Assembly: GCA_015680685.1 (NCBI GenBank)
Contig: MNCI01007854.1
Span: 169,349 to 233,348 of the forward strand
Source: Gnetum montanum
Taxonomy: Eukaryota; Streptophyta; Gnetopsida; Gnetales; Gnetaceae
Reading direction: 5' to 3'
Length of the DNA: 64,000 nucleotides
How positions within the stretch are numbered: position 1 is the first letter of the stretch; each line of letters starts with the position of its first letter. The translations under genes were made by a program, and so were the position numbers. Shown one piece after another: positions 34,114 to 58,368 of the stretch. Below the pieces are notes generated by a model. The model saw only the letters and a list, made by a program, of their open reading frames with translations, did not search any database and had not been told where the DNA came from.

Positions 34114-36040
34114 TCATGGGTTAAGTGCATACACCCTGGACTCTTGTAGGTGTGAGATTACTGGGCAACATCCCTTAGGATGGTCATATTGGCATATCTC
34201 ACATCCGTCATCATTGTCCATATCAGAATCCACAACCTCTTCGATGATAGCCATTTTACCCTTACTTTTGTTACATGCATGGTCCAAATCCCTCTTTTTC
34301 TTTTTATCATAGTCACTACTTTGCTCCTTAGACTCCTCTATGATTTTGAGAACGGTTTCGAATCTACTATCTAAGGAGTCCCACATTTGATCTACCTTGG
34401 CTGACACTTCTGTTATTAGTTTCTGGAGCGGCAAGGTTTTCCTATTCACCAACTCTTCAAGTGGTGACTCTTCCTCCTCCTCATAGAATCTCACTCCCCT
34501 TTTTTGAAGGGAAGGATTGCAGTTGTATTCTTTAGCACTTTCTCTCTTACGTAGCTCTCCTTCTTCCTTAGCTACTTACTCCAACAACCTATGGATCTGA
34601 TGGGACCTAAGCTCTGATAATCTCCCTTGGGCATATGTTCCAAGGATTCTCCTAGTTTCATGCCTAAGTCCATCTACAAGATGGCGTAGTTGATCTCATT
34701 GTGCGTAACCATGGCCCGAGCAACGATGTAACAGTGCATAATATCAGCCCATGATAGCATCCAAGGGTTTGTGATTTCCCTACTTCCATCCTTAGATCTG
34801 CTTTCGCAAGTTGGACACTCAGGAGTACGTTTGATATTTATCATTAAATAGTTCTAGCATCGTACTCCACCTTCAAACGGATTCTGGTTAAGGACTGGTA
34901 CTAGCTTTCCGCTTCTTTTACCAATGTCCTTGGGAACAGCTTTAGCTTTTGCCACTCGTTCTCAATGTTTTGCAAGGCACATGCATCGTGAAATGCTTAT
35001 AAGTGGTTCTAAGGATCAGCATTGTAACCCCCCTCAAATTGTGGGATATTATTCATGTCTAGTCTCTTGATCCTGCTATCTTTTTGGTGCCTTGTGGGTA
35101 TTCTAATGGCCTCCATGATGTCTAACATGCTTCAGGTTGCAAGTAGGGGTTCTTCATGGTCATTTCTCTCATAGCGTCTATGATGTCTACGCAGTTCCCT
35201 ACTTTCCCTTCTTCCATGTCATGATTCTCTAGAATGCCCTCGCCCTCTTTCTCGACTTTCTCGTTGAGGTCTCTCATTTTGCTTGCCTTTATCCTCACAG
35301 TTAGGTTCCTTATGACTGTGTTCTGATGTTGAAGGAGAGGGTGAATGTGACGATGAAGGTGAAGAAGAAGGAGAACCATCGCCATGACGATGCTTCCTAC
35401 CCTCTCTTTAGTGGTCTTGACCCCGATCGTGATGACGATCAGAATGCCCATCCTTATCTTGTGTTTGTGTTCCCTCGTTGAACACTTGGTGTTCGTGGGG
35501 ATCAAAACCAGGGTTGTGAATTGTAGAGTGAAGGTTCTGATACACCACCTCCTCACTATCGTTAGGAGGGGGAACATCATTTTGTGGAGAACTTATTGAA
35601 ATAGGTTCACCACCCTCAGTTTCACTTAAGACAGGTGAAGCGTTACGAGGTCCTTTGCCCTTCAACAATGTATGGTAACTCTCCTGCTACAAGTTCCGTT
35701 GACGTTGTGCTTCTGTGGGATGATAGTCCCTTGTGTGGTAATCGCATGCAACACACTCTGCGTATAATTGTGACATGCCTATTCGTGCAAGGGCACAAAG
35801 GAGCATGTTAGGGGTGGCTCTCTCTGGAGGCAACACTATGTTACCCTCCAAGTCTCTCCAACACAGTTGTTCATCTTGATGGAAGATAAAGGTAAAATCG
35901 GATATATATTCATTGTGATGAATATATACCACACTAAATTGTTGAGGAACTAGTAGATTTTGGTTATGTGTGTTGTGCCGCCGATTGTCTCTAGTGTTGG
36001 TCCTAGGCGATGAAGTGCTTTTGTGCGAAGAAGAAGACAT
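34114..36040 (-). pseudogene. gag of element D (interrupted)
   Basis: Start ATG 36040, N-terminus MSSSSHKSTSS. The frame runs to 35687, then after a stop to 35408 (Asp/His-rich). The gag core around 35060-34800 has a frameshift. 34494-34114 is clean: 'KVDQMWDSLDSRFETVLKI', a Lys-rich stretch and 'CEICQYDHPKGCC', a CX2CX3HX3C zinc-knuckle-like motif one residue shorter in each loop than the canonical CX2CX4HX4C. A Pro/Gln/Tyr-rich linker follows before protease (34110-33780). Role: particle protein and RNA binding. Confidence 0.75.
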
Positions 36041-36166
36041 CTTAGTCTTGTTTGGTGTGTAGTTTACTATTATCTTATTTTTCTTTTGATCAACCCTAAG
36101 GCTTCATTTCAGCTCCCAACAATATGGATGATCTTCTATGTTCTACGTAGTGCACAAACAACTAAG

Positions 36167-36185
36167 TCCCCAGCAACGGCACCAA
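36167..36185 (-). other. primer-binding site of element D (tRNA-Asp type)
   Basis: Minus-strand TTGGTGCCGTTGCTGGGGA lies next to the LTR end. It is close to the complement of the tRNA-Asp 3' end, the primer used by Athila/Tat elements. Confidence 0.75.
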
Positions 36186-36997
36186 TGATGAGTGGCAAGG
36201 TACCCCTACACTCAACCATATGAATACGAGCATCTCATGCACAATCCAGTCAAACTCCAAGGACTAAGTGCTTATGCACCCTAATGGAACACTTAAGGTT
36301 AGTCAATCACTGTCTTCCTAGACTTACTTGTGTTGTCATGGTTCTATGGTTAAGTAAGCCTGAGGTGTATGATTTTTATATCTTTTTATCTTTTTAACAC
36401 CTATGCTAATAGGGGAAAGGTGAAGAGACTAAATAACTAACTTTCATTAACTATTCATTAACTAAGTTCTAATTATCCTAGCACCAGTATCCATTCCCAT
36501 GTGCCGCACACACCCTGAACTAGTGTAACGCTACTGGGATTACCAAACGCTACTCGTTACTGAGTTACCAAGCGTTACACACGTGCTCGAAGCGGTCATA
36601 CTAAATGCACCTAACTAGGAGAGTCAAGGGTTGAGAGAGATTAATTATATAGGAAAGAATTTAAACATTTAACAATAATTAAATCCTATTTAGCTTAGTC
36701 CACATGCTGCAATGTTTATCAAAAAGTTCGTCTTTATTACCGTACATAAATGTGTGCTCAAGTACAATTTGCTTGAATAAAGATCCGTTCACTTTGAGAC
36801 TCCTACTATGAGCACATGGAAATTATTCTAACTTTGGAATGGTAAAACTGCAATAGTTTAGCTAAGGGTCTAGATCTAGATGAGTGAATGAAGGAAAGCC
36901 ACCTCTTATTTATAGAACTAGCGACAGGCTGCGATATCACGTATGCGATATTGTAGGGGTGGACGTAATATTGTGGCTGCGATATCGCGGCTCATCA
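36186..36997 (-). repeat. 5' LTR of element D
   Basis: 812 bp, TGATGAG...CTCATCA. It includes several 'aacgctact'/'accaagcgttac' short repeats (36525-36580) and a decayed version of the U3 palindrome (36930-36960). TATA box on the minus strand at 36905-36917. Confidence 0.9.
36905..36917 (-). promoter_or_regulatory. TATA box of the 5' LTR of element D
   Basis: Minus-strand TTCTATAAATAAG, conserved in both LTRs, just downstream of the GATATCGCG repeats. Likely the start region of the genomic transcript. Confidence 0.6.
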
Positions 36998-37002
36998 CAT
37001 AT

Positions 37003-38478
37003 GTTCATGACCACCCTAACTACACTCAAGGACTACATTTACCTAAGGTAGATAATCCTAGAGGAGATGAAGTATGTCATAGACTAGGGGAGGCCTCAAG
37101 GCCTAGGACCTTCTCAAAACCTAGAAAAGATAAATCAAGGGGCCATGGGGAACATCATAGAAGCCATGGCGACTCTCCTAGTTCCTCATCTTCCTCTTCC
37201 TCTTCAATATCTAGTTCTGATGAATATGAACATAGGCATAGAGATAAAGCTCTACTATGGGGTCAAAATAAAAATAGAAATCAAACTCAATGGCAAAATC
37301 AAAGACATCAAAATGAGCATATACAAACTCATCATAATCAAATAAATAGAAATAGAAATGTTCACCACGACATGTCTAATGACGATAAACCCTTGTTGGC
37401 GACTAAGAGCATGACATAGATCATAGAGGTAGTTAAAACACCCCATAGACATCAAAAGGAAAATCACATCAAAAGGCTTGATATAAATAACATCCCTAAA
37501 TTTGTAGAGGTTATGATTCTGATCCACAACATCATTTGCAAGCCTTCCATGATGCCTACATCTTACCAAACATTGACAGTGGATGAAAAAAGCTTAATCT
37601 CTTTCCTAGGACACTAATAAACAAAGCCTAAGTGTGGTATAGATCATTGAAACCAAATTTAATCCATCAGTGGTCCACAATGCTAGAACTCTTCAATGAG
37701 AAATACAAAAACTATACGAGGGTGTCCAAGCTAAGGAAACAAATCCAAGGATGGAAGTAAGAACAACATGAACCCTTGGATATGGCCCTAGATAAATACT
37801 ATTTTCTATTGAATAAATTTCCAAGCAATGGTTTCTCTTAAGAAGAGAAACTTTATCACATCATAGATGGGCTGCATAGTCAAATGAGAGAGACCCTTAG
37901 GATGTATACTCAAGGTCAATTATGTGAACTAGGAACCCATTATCGAACATGTGGCAAAAGAAGAAGGAGAGCTATGTAAATGAGAGAATGTTGAGAAATA
38001 TCACTAGGACCTAACTCTTCAAAAGAAGAGGGTTCATATCTATGAGGAGAAAAAAGAGGCAGCTCTCGATGAGGTGATTTCACAATAAACCTTGGTAATA
38101 CAAAAGTCTATCGATGAGCTTGAAGCAAAGCTAGATAAGATATCGAAATGGATAAATGAGAAAGTTACAACTTGTGTAGAAATCGTAGAGAGGAGAGTAA
38201 TGCAAAACAAATCAAGTGATCACAACAAAAGGAGGAAAAGGAACCAAGAGACAAGTAAGAACACTGATCAACAAAAAGGAGAAATGACTGTAGAAGAAGA
38301 GGCTATAGACCCAACCACCAAAGAAGATGATGGATGTGACATCTACATATATGACCTTCCGAAGGACTATTGCCTAGTCATGTTACATCTACATGAGTAT
38401 TGGGCTTTTGCATTGAATCCCAAGTTCATACAAAAGCAAATGCCTAGGAAATTACCTTTTTCACAAGGTCATTATTGA
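37003..38478 (+). pseudogene. gag of element E, main part
   Basis: Open from 37003 to 37419 and again from 38092 to 38478. The first part is hydrophilic with a poly-Ser run (37171-37214) and Asn/Gln/His-rich repeats. The middle (37440-38040) matches the gag core of A ('WYRSLKPN'-like and 'LFNEKY') with stops. The last part has 'KLDKISKWINEKVTTCVEIVE' (coiled-coil-like), a basic region and 'CDIYIYDLPKDYC', where the knuckle is degenerate. Compared with A it is a diverged relative. Confidence 0.65.
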
Positions 38479-39660
38479 CAATCCTACAACCAATTATACC
38501 ATCCTAGTGGGACTTCTTACCAACCTCAACACTATCATCCAATGTAGTGGAAAAACCCATAGTCATGGGGGAGGCCATCATTAAACCAAAACTACCCTTA
38601 TTTTCAACCAAACCTATATGAATATTATGTTCAACAACCTATTTCCCCAACGAGTTTTACTTCCTCTACCTCAAACCACCACCACTACTCTTTGAAATAT
38701 CATCATCTCGCAACATCTTCTATGAGGTCATCACCTCACACCTCTCATCCTTCATCATATCCTAAATATTCTTGTACTTCCCTCCATATGTCACCACCAA
38801 AAACACAAGAAGGTTTAGCACCACGACATCGACAAGAGAATGTCACTTGTGCTACAAACATACATAGAAATGGTAATGGCATTTGATCTCCACCACAATC
38901 TTGACAACATCCTTTCTTTAGGATAGTTTCCATGCATAAGCACAACACTTGTGGACCTACTAACTCATCCAAACTAGCACAATGCCAATCAAGTGCAACA
39001 CCCTTCCTTTCACAACCAATGTCCTCCAATCATATGGAAAGGCCAACATCCATTGTTACTCCAACACTTAACAAAAATGATGAATCTAGCACTATGGAGA
39101 GACAAAGAAAAATCCATGCATAACTAATAATGATAAAGGATGCATTTATGGGCTAGAAGTTCAAAATATTAACACAACCCCTATGTTGACTCACCATAAA
39201 GTTTAGGAGCAAGTGTGTGAGCAAAAACTAATCTACATAGTAACCACTAAACCAGAAGATGCTTAGTGGCTTGAAAATGAGAATATAAACTATTTCAAAG
39301 ATGCATGAAAGCAAACGATCCACTTATTAGTTCTAAACTTAGGAAAATGAACCAAATAGAGGACTTAGATGCATATATCTTACACTCTAATTATACACTG
39401 GAAAAGGATATTAAACATGGAGACATGAGAATTAAAATAGAAAATCAAGAAGAAGAAGCAAACACATCTAGATCCTCCAAAATGGAAATACCTTCAAGTC
39501 CAGATGAAGATATATCTCTGAATGATCCAAACAAGACTATCACCAATGTTAGATGTGCTACCACATGATTAATTAAATCAGTAATATGATAGATGGAAAA
39601 CTGGTGATGTATAACCAAGGGATTATGTAGTCAATCTCCTAAATGTGCAGCCATAAGATT
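38479..39660 (+). other. pol-less interior of element E with a short unknown ORF
   Basis: 38479-38900 is Pro/Gln/Ser/Tyr-rich coding-like sequence matching the gag-protease linker of D. No DSG, -DD- or DDE motif follows. 39305-39568 is an open frame of 87 codons, acidic ('EDLDAYILHSN...IENQEEEANTS'), that I do not recognise. 39620-39680 already matches the post-integrase region, so pol has been deleted between about 39150 and 39650. Confidence 0.5.
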
Positions 39661-41810
39661 AGTCGTGGGGGAGATGTTCCATCCTAGTTCAATAACTAAT
39701 AAGTATTTTTTCACCTTTTTTGTTTTACAATTTTTTATCATTTTCCTACTTCTTCCAAAATTTTATGATTCTTCACATGTTTTGCATTTCTTAATATTTT
39801 TCTTTTCTTTTCTTTATAATCTTCTCTTTTCCTAAGTCATTTTCTTTATGTTTATGAATGTCTTTTATGTTTCCCTTAATAATATTACCAATTCATGATG
39901 CAAAATTCAATGCTATGTGTTGGGTTTTTATTCTATGCTATCAAGATGATTGGGTAAGTAATTGTGTAAAGTAGTGAGACCATCTCATCCATCCTCTAGT
40001 TCTCTAAAAAAAAGGTCTTTTTCATGGAAACAATTTAGTTCTTTTCTCATGAAACTAAAATTAATCAATGGTCTTTGTACCTTGAAGAAAGAGGAAAGGA
40101 CCAAGTGGGAATGATAAGGGTGTGACCTCAAGGGGATTTGTTGGGTTTTCTTCTTGACTTCCTTTGTGTGGGCTATGACTCCTCTTGAAATGTATCATCA
40201 CTCCTTCATTAACCAATAAAAAGGAAGCTTTTTCTTTGCATGATGTGGTTCCCATTTCAAAATAATAATAATAAATATATAAAAATTCAAAAAAAAAGAG
40301 AAAAAATTTATATAAAAACAACAATAACAGGAATTCAAAGCACACCCCTTAAACACAATAATGGGCTACAAGCATTGGTTATGGGGTTGGAAAGACATGT
40401 TACCCATGCCTAAAGGCACCCCTCTTACTAGGGCCCTTCCTTCCTTCTTCTCTTTTCTTCTCTTTTTAGAGTGATGATTGTTCTTTGAGGTGGTTGTGGA
40501 CTCATGGTGGTTGGCAAGATGAAACACATCAATGCAAGGTTACTGTTCATGGTATGGACTTAGTTTGAACTTGGATGGATAGGTATGTTGATCATTTTAA
40601 TCACATTTTTCACAAGAACCTATTGTGGACATGGTCAAGCACCTTACATATAAATCTCTACAATCCCTTCTCATCCCATTATTCACCTTGTTGTTGCATG
40701 CAATTATGAGCCTTTTGGTTTTGTATAGTATAGTGCAACATCCCAACCATGGCAGTTATGTTTTGTTTGGAATAAAGGCATGGTCTACATTTAATTTCTT
40801 GGGTGCCCACAAACATCTATAGAAGTGGTTATGCAAAGGCATTATGGCAGGAGCCTGCTTTGGGGAGGACCCACTTACATAACTTTTGTTGATCATGGCT
40901 TTCAACTAACCCTCACATCTTCCAAAACATCAGTGACAGTTTCTCTGAATTTATGCATGATTTTGGGATTGCTTCTCATCCATTTCATTAATTTTTCCTA
41001 CTTTTCAATTTCCATATCCATTAATATTTCTTGGCCATCTTCTAAATCAAACCTTAGGTTTCAATTGTTCGAAAACTTATGTGCCTCCGAAGTTACGCTT
41101 ATTAGTCATGGGGGCTAGGGATGTTCATTTTGAAATTTTTCTAACATCCTATTTTCGAACATCATGGTAACTAATAGTAATTGATCAAAATAATGTAAGT
41201 AGCTTGATGATTTTAGTTACCTCATCGTCTTAGGCATAGTATGTTGTCATCACCTTGTGCTTAAATGCAAACTATGGGATCTGAAAAGGGTTAATTATTA
41301 AGGAAAATTTACCAAAACTAATGTTGATCCTTTGGTGACTACTAAAAGAAATGCTTAAGGAAGAAGGTCTTTTGCCAGGCATGAAATGGAAGCTAAGAGG
41401 AGGCTAATAGAGGATATGCCCATGGATAAATCGTAGCACATACAAGATAAGAGCTCAAACATCACATGTTTGCTAGATCCATGGGACAATGAGAAGAAAT
41501 TTCATTCCATCCTTCAACAATATTCTACATAATCAAAAAAGCATCAACATAACAATCAAGGTTGAATTCTGCCACTACTAGCAACAACAAAAAAAATCAT
41601 CTTCGGGAGATTTTTCAAGACATCTGTAAAATTTGTAATCTTTAATGTCTATCTAGTCTTTTTGTCACTTTTTCATTTTGTATGCATCCACTCAAATAAA
41701 TTTTATAATGTGCACTCAACTTTGTTATGTCAAGTGTTAGTCAATAATTCCATATCTTCCCAATTTTGTAAAGGAACTTAAGGATGAGTTTTCATTTAGT
41801 CGTGGGGGTA
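39661..41810 (+). other. 3' noncoding region of element E, with polypurine tract at its end
   Basis: Starts 'gtgggggagatgttcc', like the region after integrase in A and C. The T-rich part (39700-39900) and 'tgtgacctcaaggggattt' (40121) are shared with them. 41320-41560 has short coding-like scraps ('RHEMEAKRRLIEDM') that could be residues of an extra ORF. GTGGGGGTA at 41802-41810 is the polypurine tract before the LTR. Confidence 0.5.
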
Positions 41811-42709
41811 TGATGAAGCATCAAAGAGTCACATTGATGGACCCTCATTGATGTGGCCTTGTCAACATGGCCCTGTTGATGTGGTATTCCCTCATTGATG
41901 AGGCTATGTTGATGTAGCGTTTGCTATGTTAATGGGGTCCTATCAATGTAGCTCCACGATAGAGTCTATAAATATGTGTGCTCTCACCATGTATGAGAAA
42001 TTCTTTGGTTAATAGAGTAGCTAAACTCTTGCAGTTTTATTTCGTAGTCTTAGAGAATAGTCAATGAGTGTCTATAGTGTGGATTTGAGTTAATTGTATG
42101 ACATCTTATTCAAGTGGCAAAGTACCTAGACAATAAGATCAAAATTGATTCTTATTCATTACAGCACTTTTACTTAGATTAGATTTACTTTCCATGTAAC
42201 TTACATTTCATGTACTTAGTTAATATTTAGGTTCCCATGCATATTAATGAATTGGCAGAATGAGCACAACCAATTTTGAGCATAAACACATATTCGCTTA
42301 GTAATCCTAGCAACATTATTGCTTGGTTCGCCTAGTAGCATAGTGCTTGGTAATCCTAGTAGTAGATACATGGGTTTAGGACATGTACAGTAAGATGGGA
42401 ATAGACACTCATCTCCTGTAGGCTAGTTTAGACTTTATCTTTATGTTGTTAATTAGATTAAGTAATTGATTTCTCTATTATTGTTAGGAGTAGCATAAGG
42501 CTGAAACAACATCAAGAATCATATGCCTCACTCTAGACTAAATCATACGTGACAAAGCTACCACTAGTCTAAGTGGGAAGACAGTGAACTGCAATCAATG
42601 CTTAACGATCTAAATACACAACTAGTCCCATCCATGGAATTCAACCAGATCATGTGTGAATGCTTGTGATTCGTATGGTTGGATGTAGGGGGTAACTCAC
42701 CACTCATCA
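41811..42709 (+). repeat. 3' LTR of element E
   Basis: TGATGAAG...CTCATCA, 899 bp. U3 has about seven degenerate 'CATTGATGNGGCC' units (41835-41955), then TATA 'TCTATAAATATG' near 41967. It aligns with LTR A (3742-4681). Confidence 0.8.
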
Positions 42710-43769
42710 ACTTTATAATACTATACATTAAAATAAACATCGACTAATTTCCATAGACATCCCTCTCCTTAGCTCTCTCTCAATGCTCTTCTACACCTCT
42801 GTGGCGTCCACCTATAACTAAAATAAAGTTACCATAAAATTAAGTGGGAAGCCTTTATACTTCCCTTGTTGGATGGTTAACAGGTGTTGCACTAGAGAAG
42901 GGGAATGGGGTACAAGGTAACCTGCATTAACTATTAGTCTTGTGCATGCTCTAAGTAACACATGTACATACAATATCACACGTAACACTATCATAATCCT
43001 TACTAAAGTGAACAAATGGTTATCACACCATCATAGATATAATCACTTTTAGACATAATCAATCATATATCTATGACACCACACCACATGCATCTCCACT
43101 ATCATGCCCATGCAGTCATACCCATACCATACCATCAAGCAACATATGGACCACACAATCATAGATTAATCATAAAATATATTATCGTCATATGACTCAC
43201 AAAATGATACCATCATATATACTTTACCCATGTGGTCGCTAGCATATTCACACTCAATGTAGTATGTGAAATGTTATCATGAGTACTTATAATCAATCAC
43301 TTGCATGCATATCTTTTATTAGTCTTTTATTTACCTAATTGATACTAAGGTTCATCAATCTGTGACTTGCAACTATTAGTCTTTTGGAGGATTGGCTATA
43401 GGGATGTATACACCTATGCCATGTACCAATCATAAGTATGACCACACATATGCTATCCCATTCTTACAATGAGGTTTAAGATAAGAGCCTCATTGATGCA
43501 TCACAATGAGAGTCAAATTAGAACTACCTCTAGGGTACCTCATCACCAACTGATCCACAGACTTATGCTAGCACCACTTGCCAACAACCACTACAAGCAT
43601 TGTTGTAAAGACATGTACAAACCTAGGCTAGCTTAAGCCATCAATTTTTGTGGGTAATACTAAGTTATAAAGTTATAATATGATTATATGTCTTAGGGGT
43701 AAATATTGTAAAAAAAAAATATTACAAGCTCCAACCCCATCATTTTTCCAATTTATAACAAGCCAACCT
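42710..43769. other. no feature recognised
   Basis: AT-rich with many CAT/ATG trinucleotides and no coding signal or identifiable repeat family. Confidence 0.4.
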
Positions 43770-43935
43770 TTGGGGGGTGTTGAAACCCAAAATAATTGAA
43801 ACATAGATACACCCTAAGATTTATAGAAGTTTATACCTCAATGCTACATAGTAGAATCAAACTCATGACTTGGGGTTACTAGGCCAAGACCCATACCTAG
43901 TAATTTATAATAGGCCAACCTCTAACTTCCAAACC
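43770..43935 (-). mobile_element. SINE family 1 copy
   Basis: On the minus strand the order is 'ggtcttggcctagtaacccc', then box-B-like 'GAGTTTGATTCTAC', then 'tataaacttctataaatcttaggg', then 'ttgggtttcaacacc'. This matches the reference copy at 3255-3408. Confidence 0.6.
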
Positions 43936-43963
43936 ACAAATTGCATGTTTAAACTAAAAACAA

Positions 43964-44177
43964 TGCACCTTGGGGTACAGGGCAAGTGGTCAAGATAGTC
44001 ATATTTCAATTGGGAGATTGTGGATTCAATTCTTGCCTATGCCTCTAAATGTAGCTACTAGGAGAGTAGCCTTATGGTGGGACCAATTTCGTTCATGGAT
44101 CCACATCTACCTTGTTGTGTAGATAGGGTTTATGGTACCAACCCCAAGTTGTCTTGTCTAGAAAGAGAGAGAGAGAG
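43964..44177 (+). mobile_element. SINE family 2 with 12-bp TSD and (GA)n tail
   Basis: 214 bp between direct repeats AACTAAAAACAA (43952-43963 and 44178-44189). Box-A-like 'GGGGTACAGGGCAAGTGG' and box-B-like 'GTGGATTCAATTC' are present. The body ends 'gtcttgtctagaaa' and the tail is (GA)n. It is a different family from the neighbours and is inserted between them. Confidence 0.75.
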
Positions 44178-44194
44178 AACTAAAAACAACTTTA

Positions 44195-44333
44195 GTCAAA
44201 ACCTAAAATAATTGAAACATAGGAAAACCCCAAGATTTTTTGAAGTTAGGGTTATTAGAATTGTCTAGTAAAATTGAACTTGTGACTTAGGGTTACTAGG
44301 TCAAGACCCATACCACTAGGCTAATACCTCATT
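44195..44333 (-). mobile_element. SINE family 1 copy
   Basis: The minus strand starts 'gttaacaatgaggtattagcctagtgg' and contains box-B-like 'CAAGTTCAATTTTAC'. Same orientation as the next copy; both begin after 'gttaac'. Confidence 0.65.
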
Positions 44334-44354
44334 GTTAACTTTAATTAAAAGGGT

Positions 44355-44503
44355 GGAAGTGTTGGAACCCAAAATAAGTAAAATATATGCACACCCCAAG
44401 ATTTATAGAAGTTTATAACTTAATGCTACCTAGTAGAAATGAACTTGTGACCTAGGGTTACCAAACCAAGACCCATACGAGTAAGCTAACACTTCATTGT
44501 TAA
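44355..44503 (-). mobile_element. SINE family 1 copy
   Basis: The minus strand starts 'gttaacaatgaagtgttagc' and ends 'attttgggttccaacac', as in 3255-3408. Flanks 'ttaattaaaagggtgg' and 'ttgagttgaaagagtg' look like a diverged TSD. Confidence 0.65.
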
Positions 44504-44691
44504 CTTGAGTTGAAAGAGTGAGCATAATTTCTTGTAAATTAATGTATAATTTCTAAAATTTGGAGAGGAGACATGAAAATGGGGCCTGATGGTAATACTA
44601 TCCATAGTAAAACAACGCTAGCATAACATAATTAATTTCACGTACACACATGGACAAAAAACTCGAATGATCTACGTAAGTCCACGCATTT

Positions 44692-44714
44692 TCATCATCA
44701 TCATCATCATCATC
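44692..44714. repeat. (TCA)n microsatellite
   Basis: Seven to eight TCA units, about 1 kb upstream of the GDH-like start codon. Confidence 0.85.
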
Positions 44715-45129
44715 CATTCGTCGTAGTTGCCTCATTTATGGAGACAATAATTACTAACATTCCAATTCAAAAATTCTTTGCAATGGATTCGAGAGTGAGA
44801 ACGCTTGCTTGCGTGCAGATTCTAGGAGAACTTTTGAAGAAGAAAGAGTCCGACCACTGGTCTACAAAGCAAAAGCCTCCCGTTAGGTCACTGTTTCGGA
44901 TCATTCCAATCAGGTCTCCTCTCAGAATTGGTGTACCATTGGGGAAAAGTATAAAAAAGAAAGAAAAGGAGTTGAAAAAGAAAGAAAGAAAGAGGGACAC
45001 CAGCCTCAGATGCTCACCAGAGGGAGATAAATACCGATGGAAAATCGTCTGCAGAGATAAAGCATCCATCAATAGCAGCAAAGGAAAGCAGCGGCAATTA
45101 AACACAGGGTGTCAGTGTGTGTGAGCCAG

Positions 45130-45758
45130 GGCAAATAAAATGCGTGAGGGCGTTTTGACTACTCACCTGAGCCAATCACACAGCAGAGTGCCAAGAGCTC
45201 AGAGATTCATATGCGCAAACGCCTGTCCTGCTCTCTGCTTGTTAGCCATTTCAATCCATAATTAAGTTGGTGTTGCTTCATTTGTCAATTTTTGTGTATA
45301 CAATTGTGGGTTTCTGCAAAGTATGGAAACGAAGGGAAGATTTTGCTGTGTATTGGCCAACAAGGGACGTGTGCTTTCTGTATCACAGTTTCTTCAGGTA
45401 GGCAAAGTCAAATAGTGTTCTGGGTGATTAACATTTTGGTGCGTTAATTTGGAATTCGAGGCTCCTCGGAGATCACCCCAAGACCCAAATTTCCAGGGCT
45501 CGGAGGGTTTTTGTGCGTTCTGCAGTTATTGGCATTGGAGCAAAGCAGAGCTTAATTTGGGAATTTGGGATTGGGATTTCCAGAAGTTGAAGAATCAGAT
45601 AAGTTGAATTTTGAGTGCAGGATTAGGACATTATTGGCAAAACCGTAAGTCAAAGTTTCTGGGTTGTTGCAATTGTGTTTCGGGGATTCCCGAATTGGGT
45701 TTTGACTTTGCAGTGTGGGATTTGAGCATTGGTGAAACTGGGACTGTTTGATGAAGAT
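45130..45758 (+). promoter_or_regulatory. promoter-proximal and 5' leader region of the GDH-like gene
   Basis: A CCAAT box (AGCCAATCACA) lies at about 45171-45181. No clear TATA box follows, and the base composition rises in G+C toward the gene. 'TTCAG|GTAGGC' at about 45397 could be a donor, and 'TTTGCAG' ending at 45714 or 'GTGCAG' ending at 45621 an acceptor, for a leader intron. An in-frame stop (TGA 45723-45725) sets the upstream limit of the coding frame. Confidence 0.4.
45323..45415 (+). CDS. possible upstream ORF in the leader of the GDH-like gene
   Basis: ATG 45323, 30 codons, stop TAG 45413. It begins METKGRFCCVLANKGR. If the putative leader intron is spliced at about 45397 the peptide would be altered. 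A second, 5-codon upstream frame (ATG 45751, stop 45766-45768) overlaps the main start. Whether either is transcribed is not known. Confidence 0.25.
   Translation: METKGRFCCVLANKGRVLSVSQFLQVGKVK

Positions 45759-58368
<12,610 letters not shown>

Larger units (their letters stand above)
27326..36997 (-). mobile_element. Element D: nearly complete Athila/Tat-like Ty3/gypsy retrotransposon
   Basis: Minus-strand element flanked by perfect 5-bp direct repeats CATAT (27321-27325 and 36998-37002). LTR ends are TGATGAG/CTCATCA. Order: 5' LTR 36997-36186, Asp-type primer site 36185-36167, gag 36040-34114, protease, RT, RNase H and integrase 33400-29864, 3' noncoding region, 3' LTR 27936-27326. It inserted into the gag of element E. 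Several in-frame stops and at least one frameshift in gag show it is no longer autonomous, yet it is the best-preserved element here. Confidence 0.9.
27044..42709 (+). mobile_element. Element E: gag-only LTR retrotransposon, split by element D
   Basis: A truncated 5' LTR (27044-27082), Asp-type primer site (27083-27101) and gag start (27208) are followed by element D with its TSD. Then gag continues (37003-38478), followed by a region with no pol domains (38479-39660), a 3' region, a purine tract (41802-41810) and an intact 3' LTR (41811-42709). With D removed the interior is about 5 kb. RT, RNase H and integrase are absent rather than decayed, so E was non-autonomous, probably mobilised by A/C/D-type relatives with the same LTR ends and primer site. 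Confidence 0.75.

Noticed and set aside
35122-35580. 152-codon minus-strand frame in element D
   Set aside because: It overlaps the gag frames 35408-35668 in another phase; no domain resemblance, so a shadow frame of the gag region.
41320-41560. coding scraps before the 3' LTR of element E as a separate gene
   Set aside because: Only short fragments with stops; position suggests remnants of an extra ORF of the retrotransposon, but too little is left to assign.
44738-45124. 128-codon plus-strand open frame upstream of the GDH-like gene
   Set aside because: Lys/Arg-rich because it runs through a purine tract; no recognisable domain, and it lies in the promoter/leader region. It may be transcribed leader but I see no evidence for a protein.
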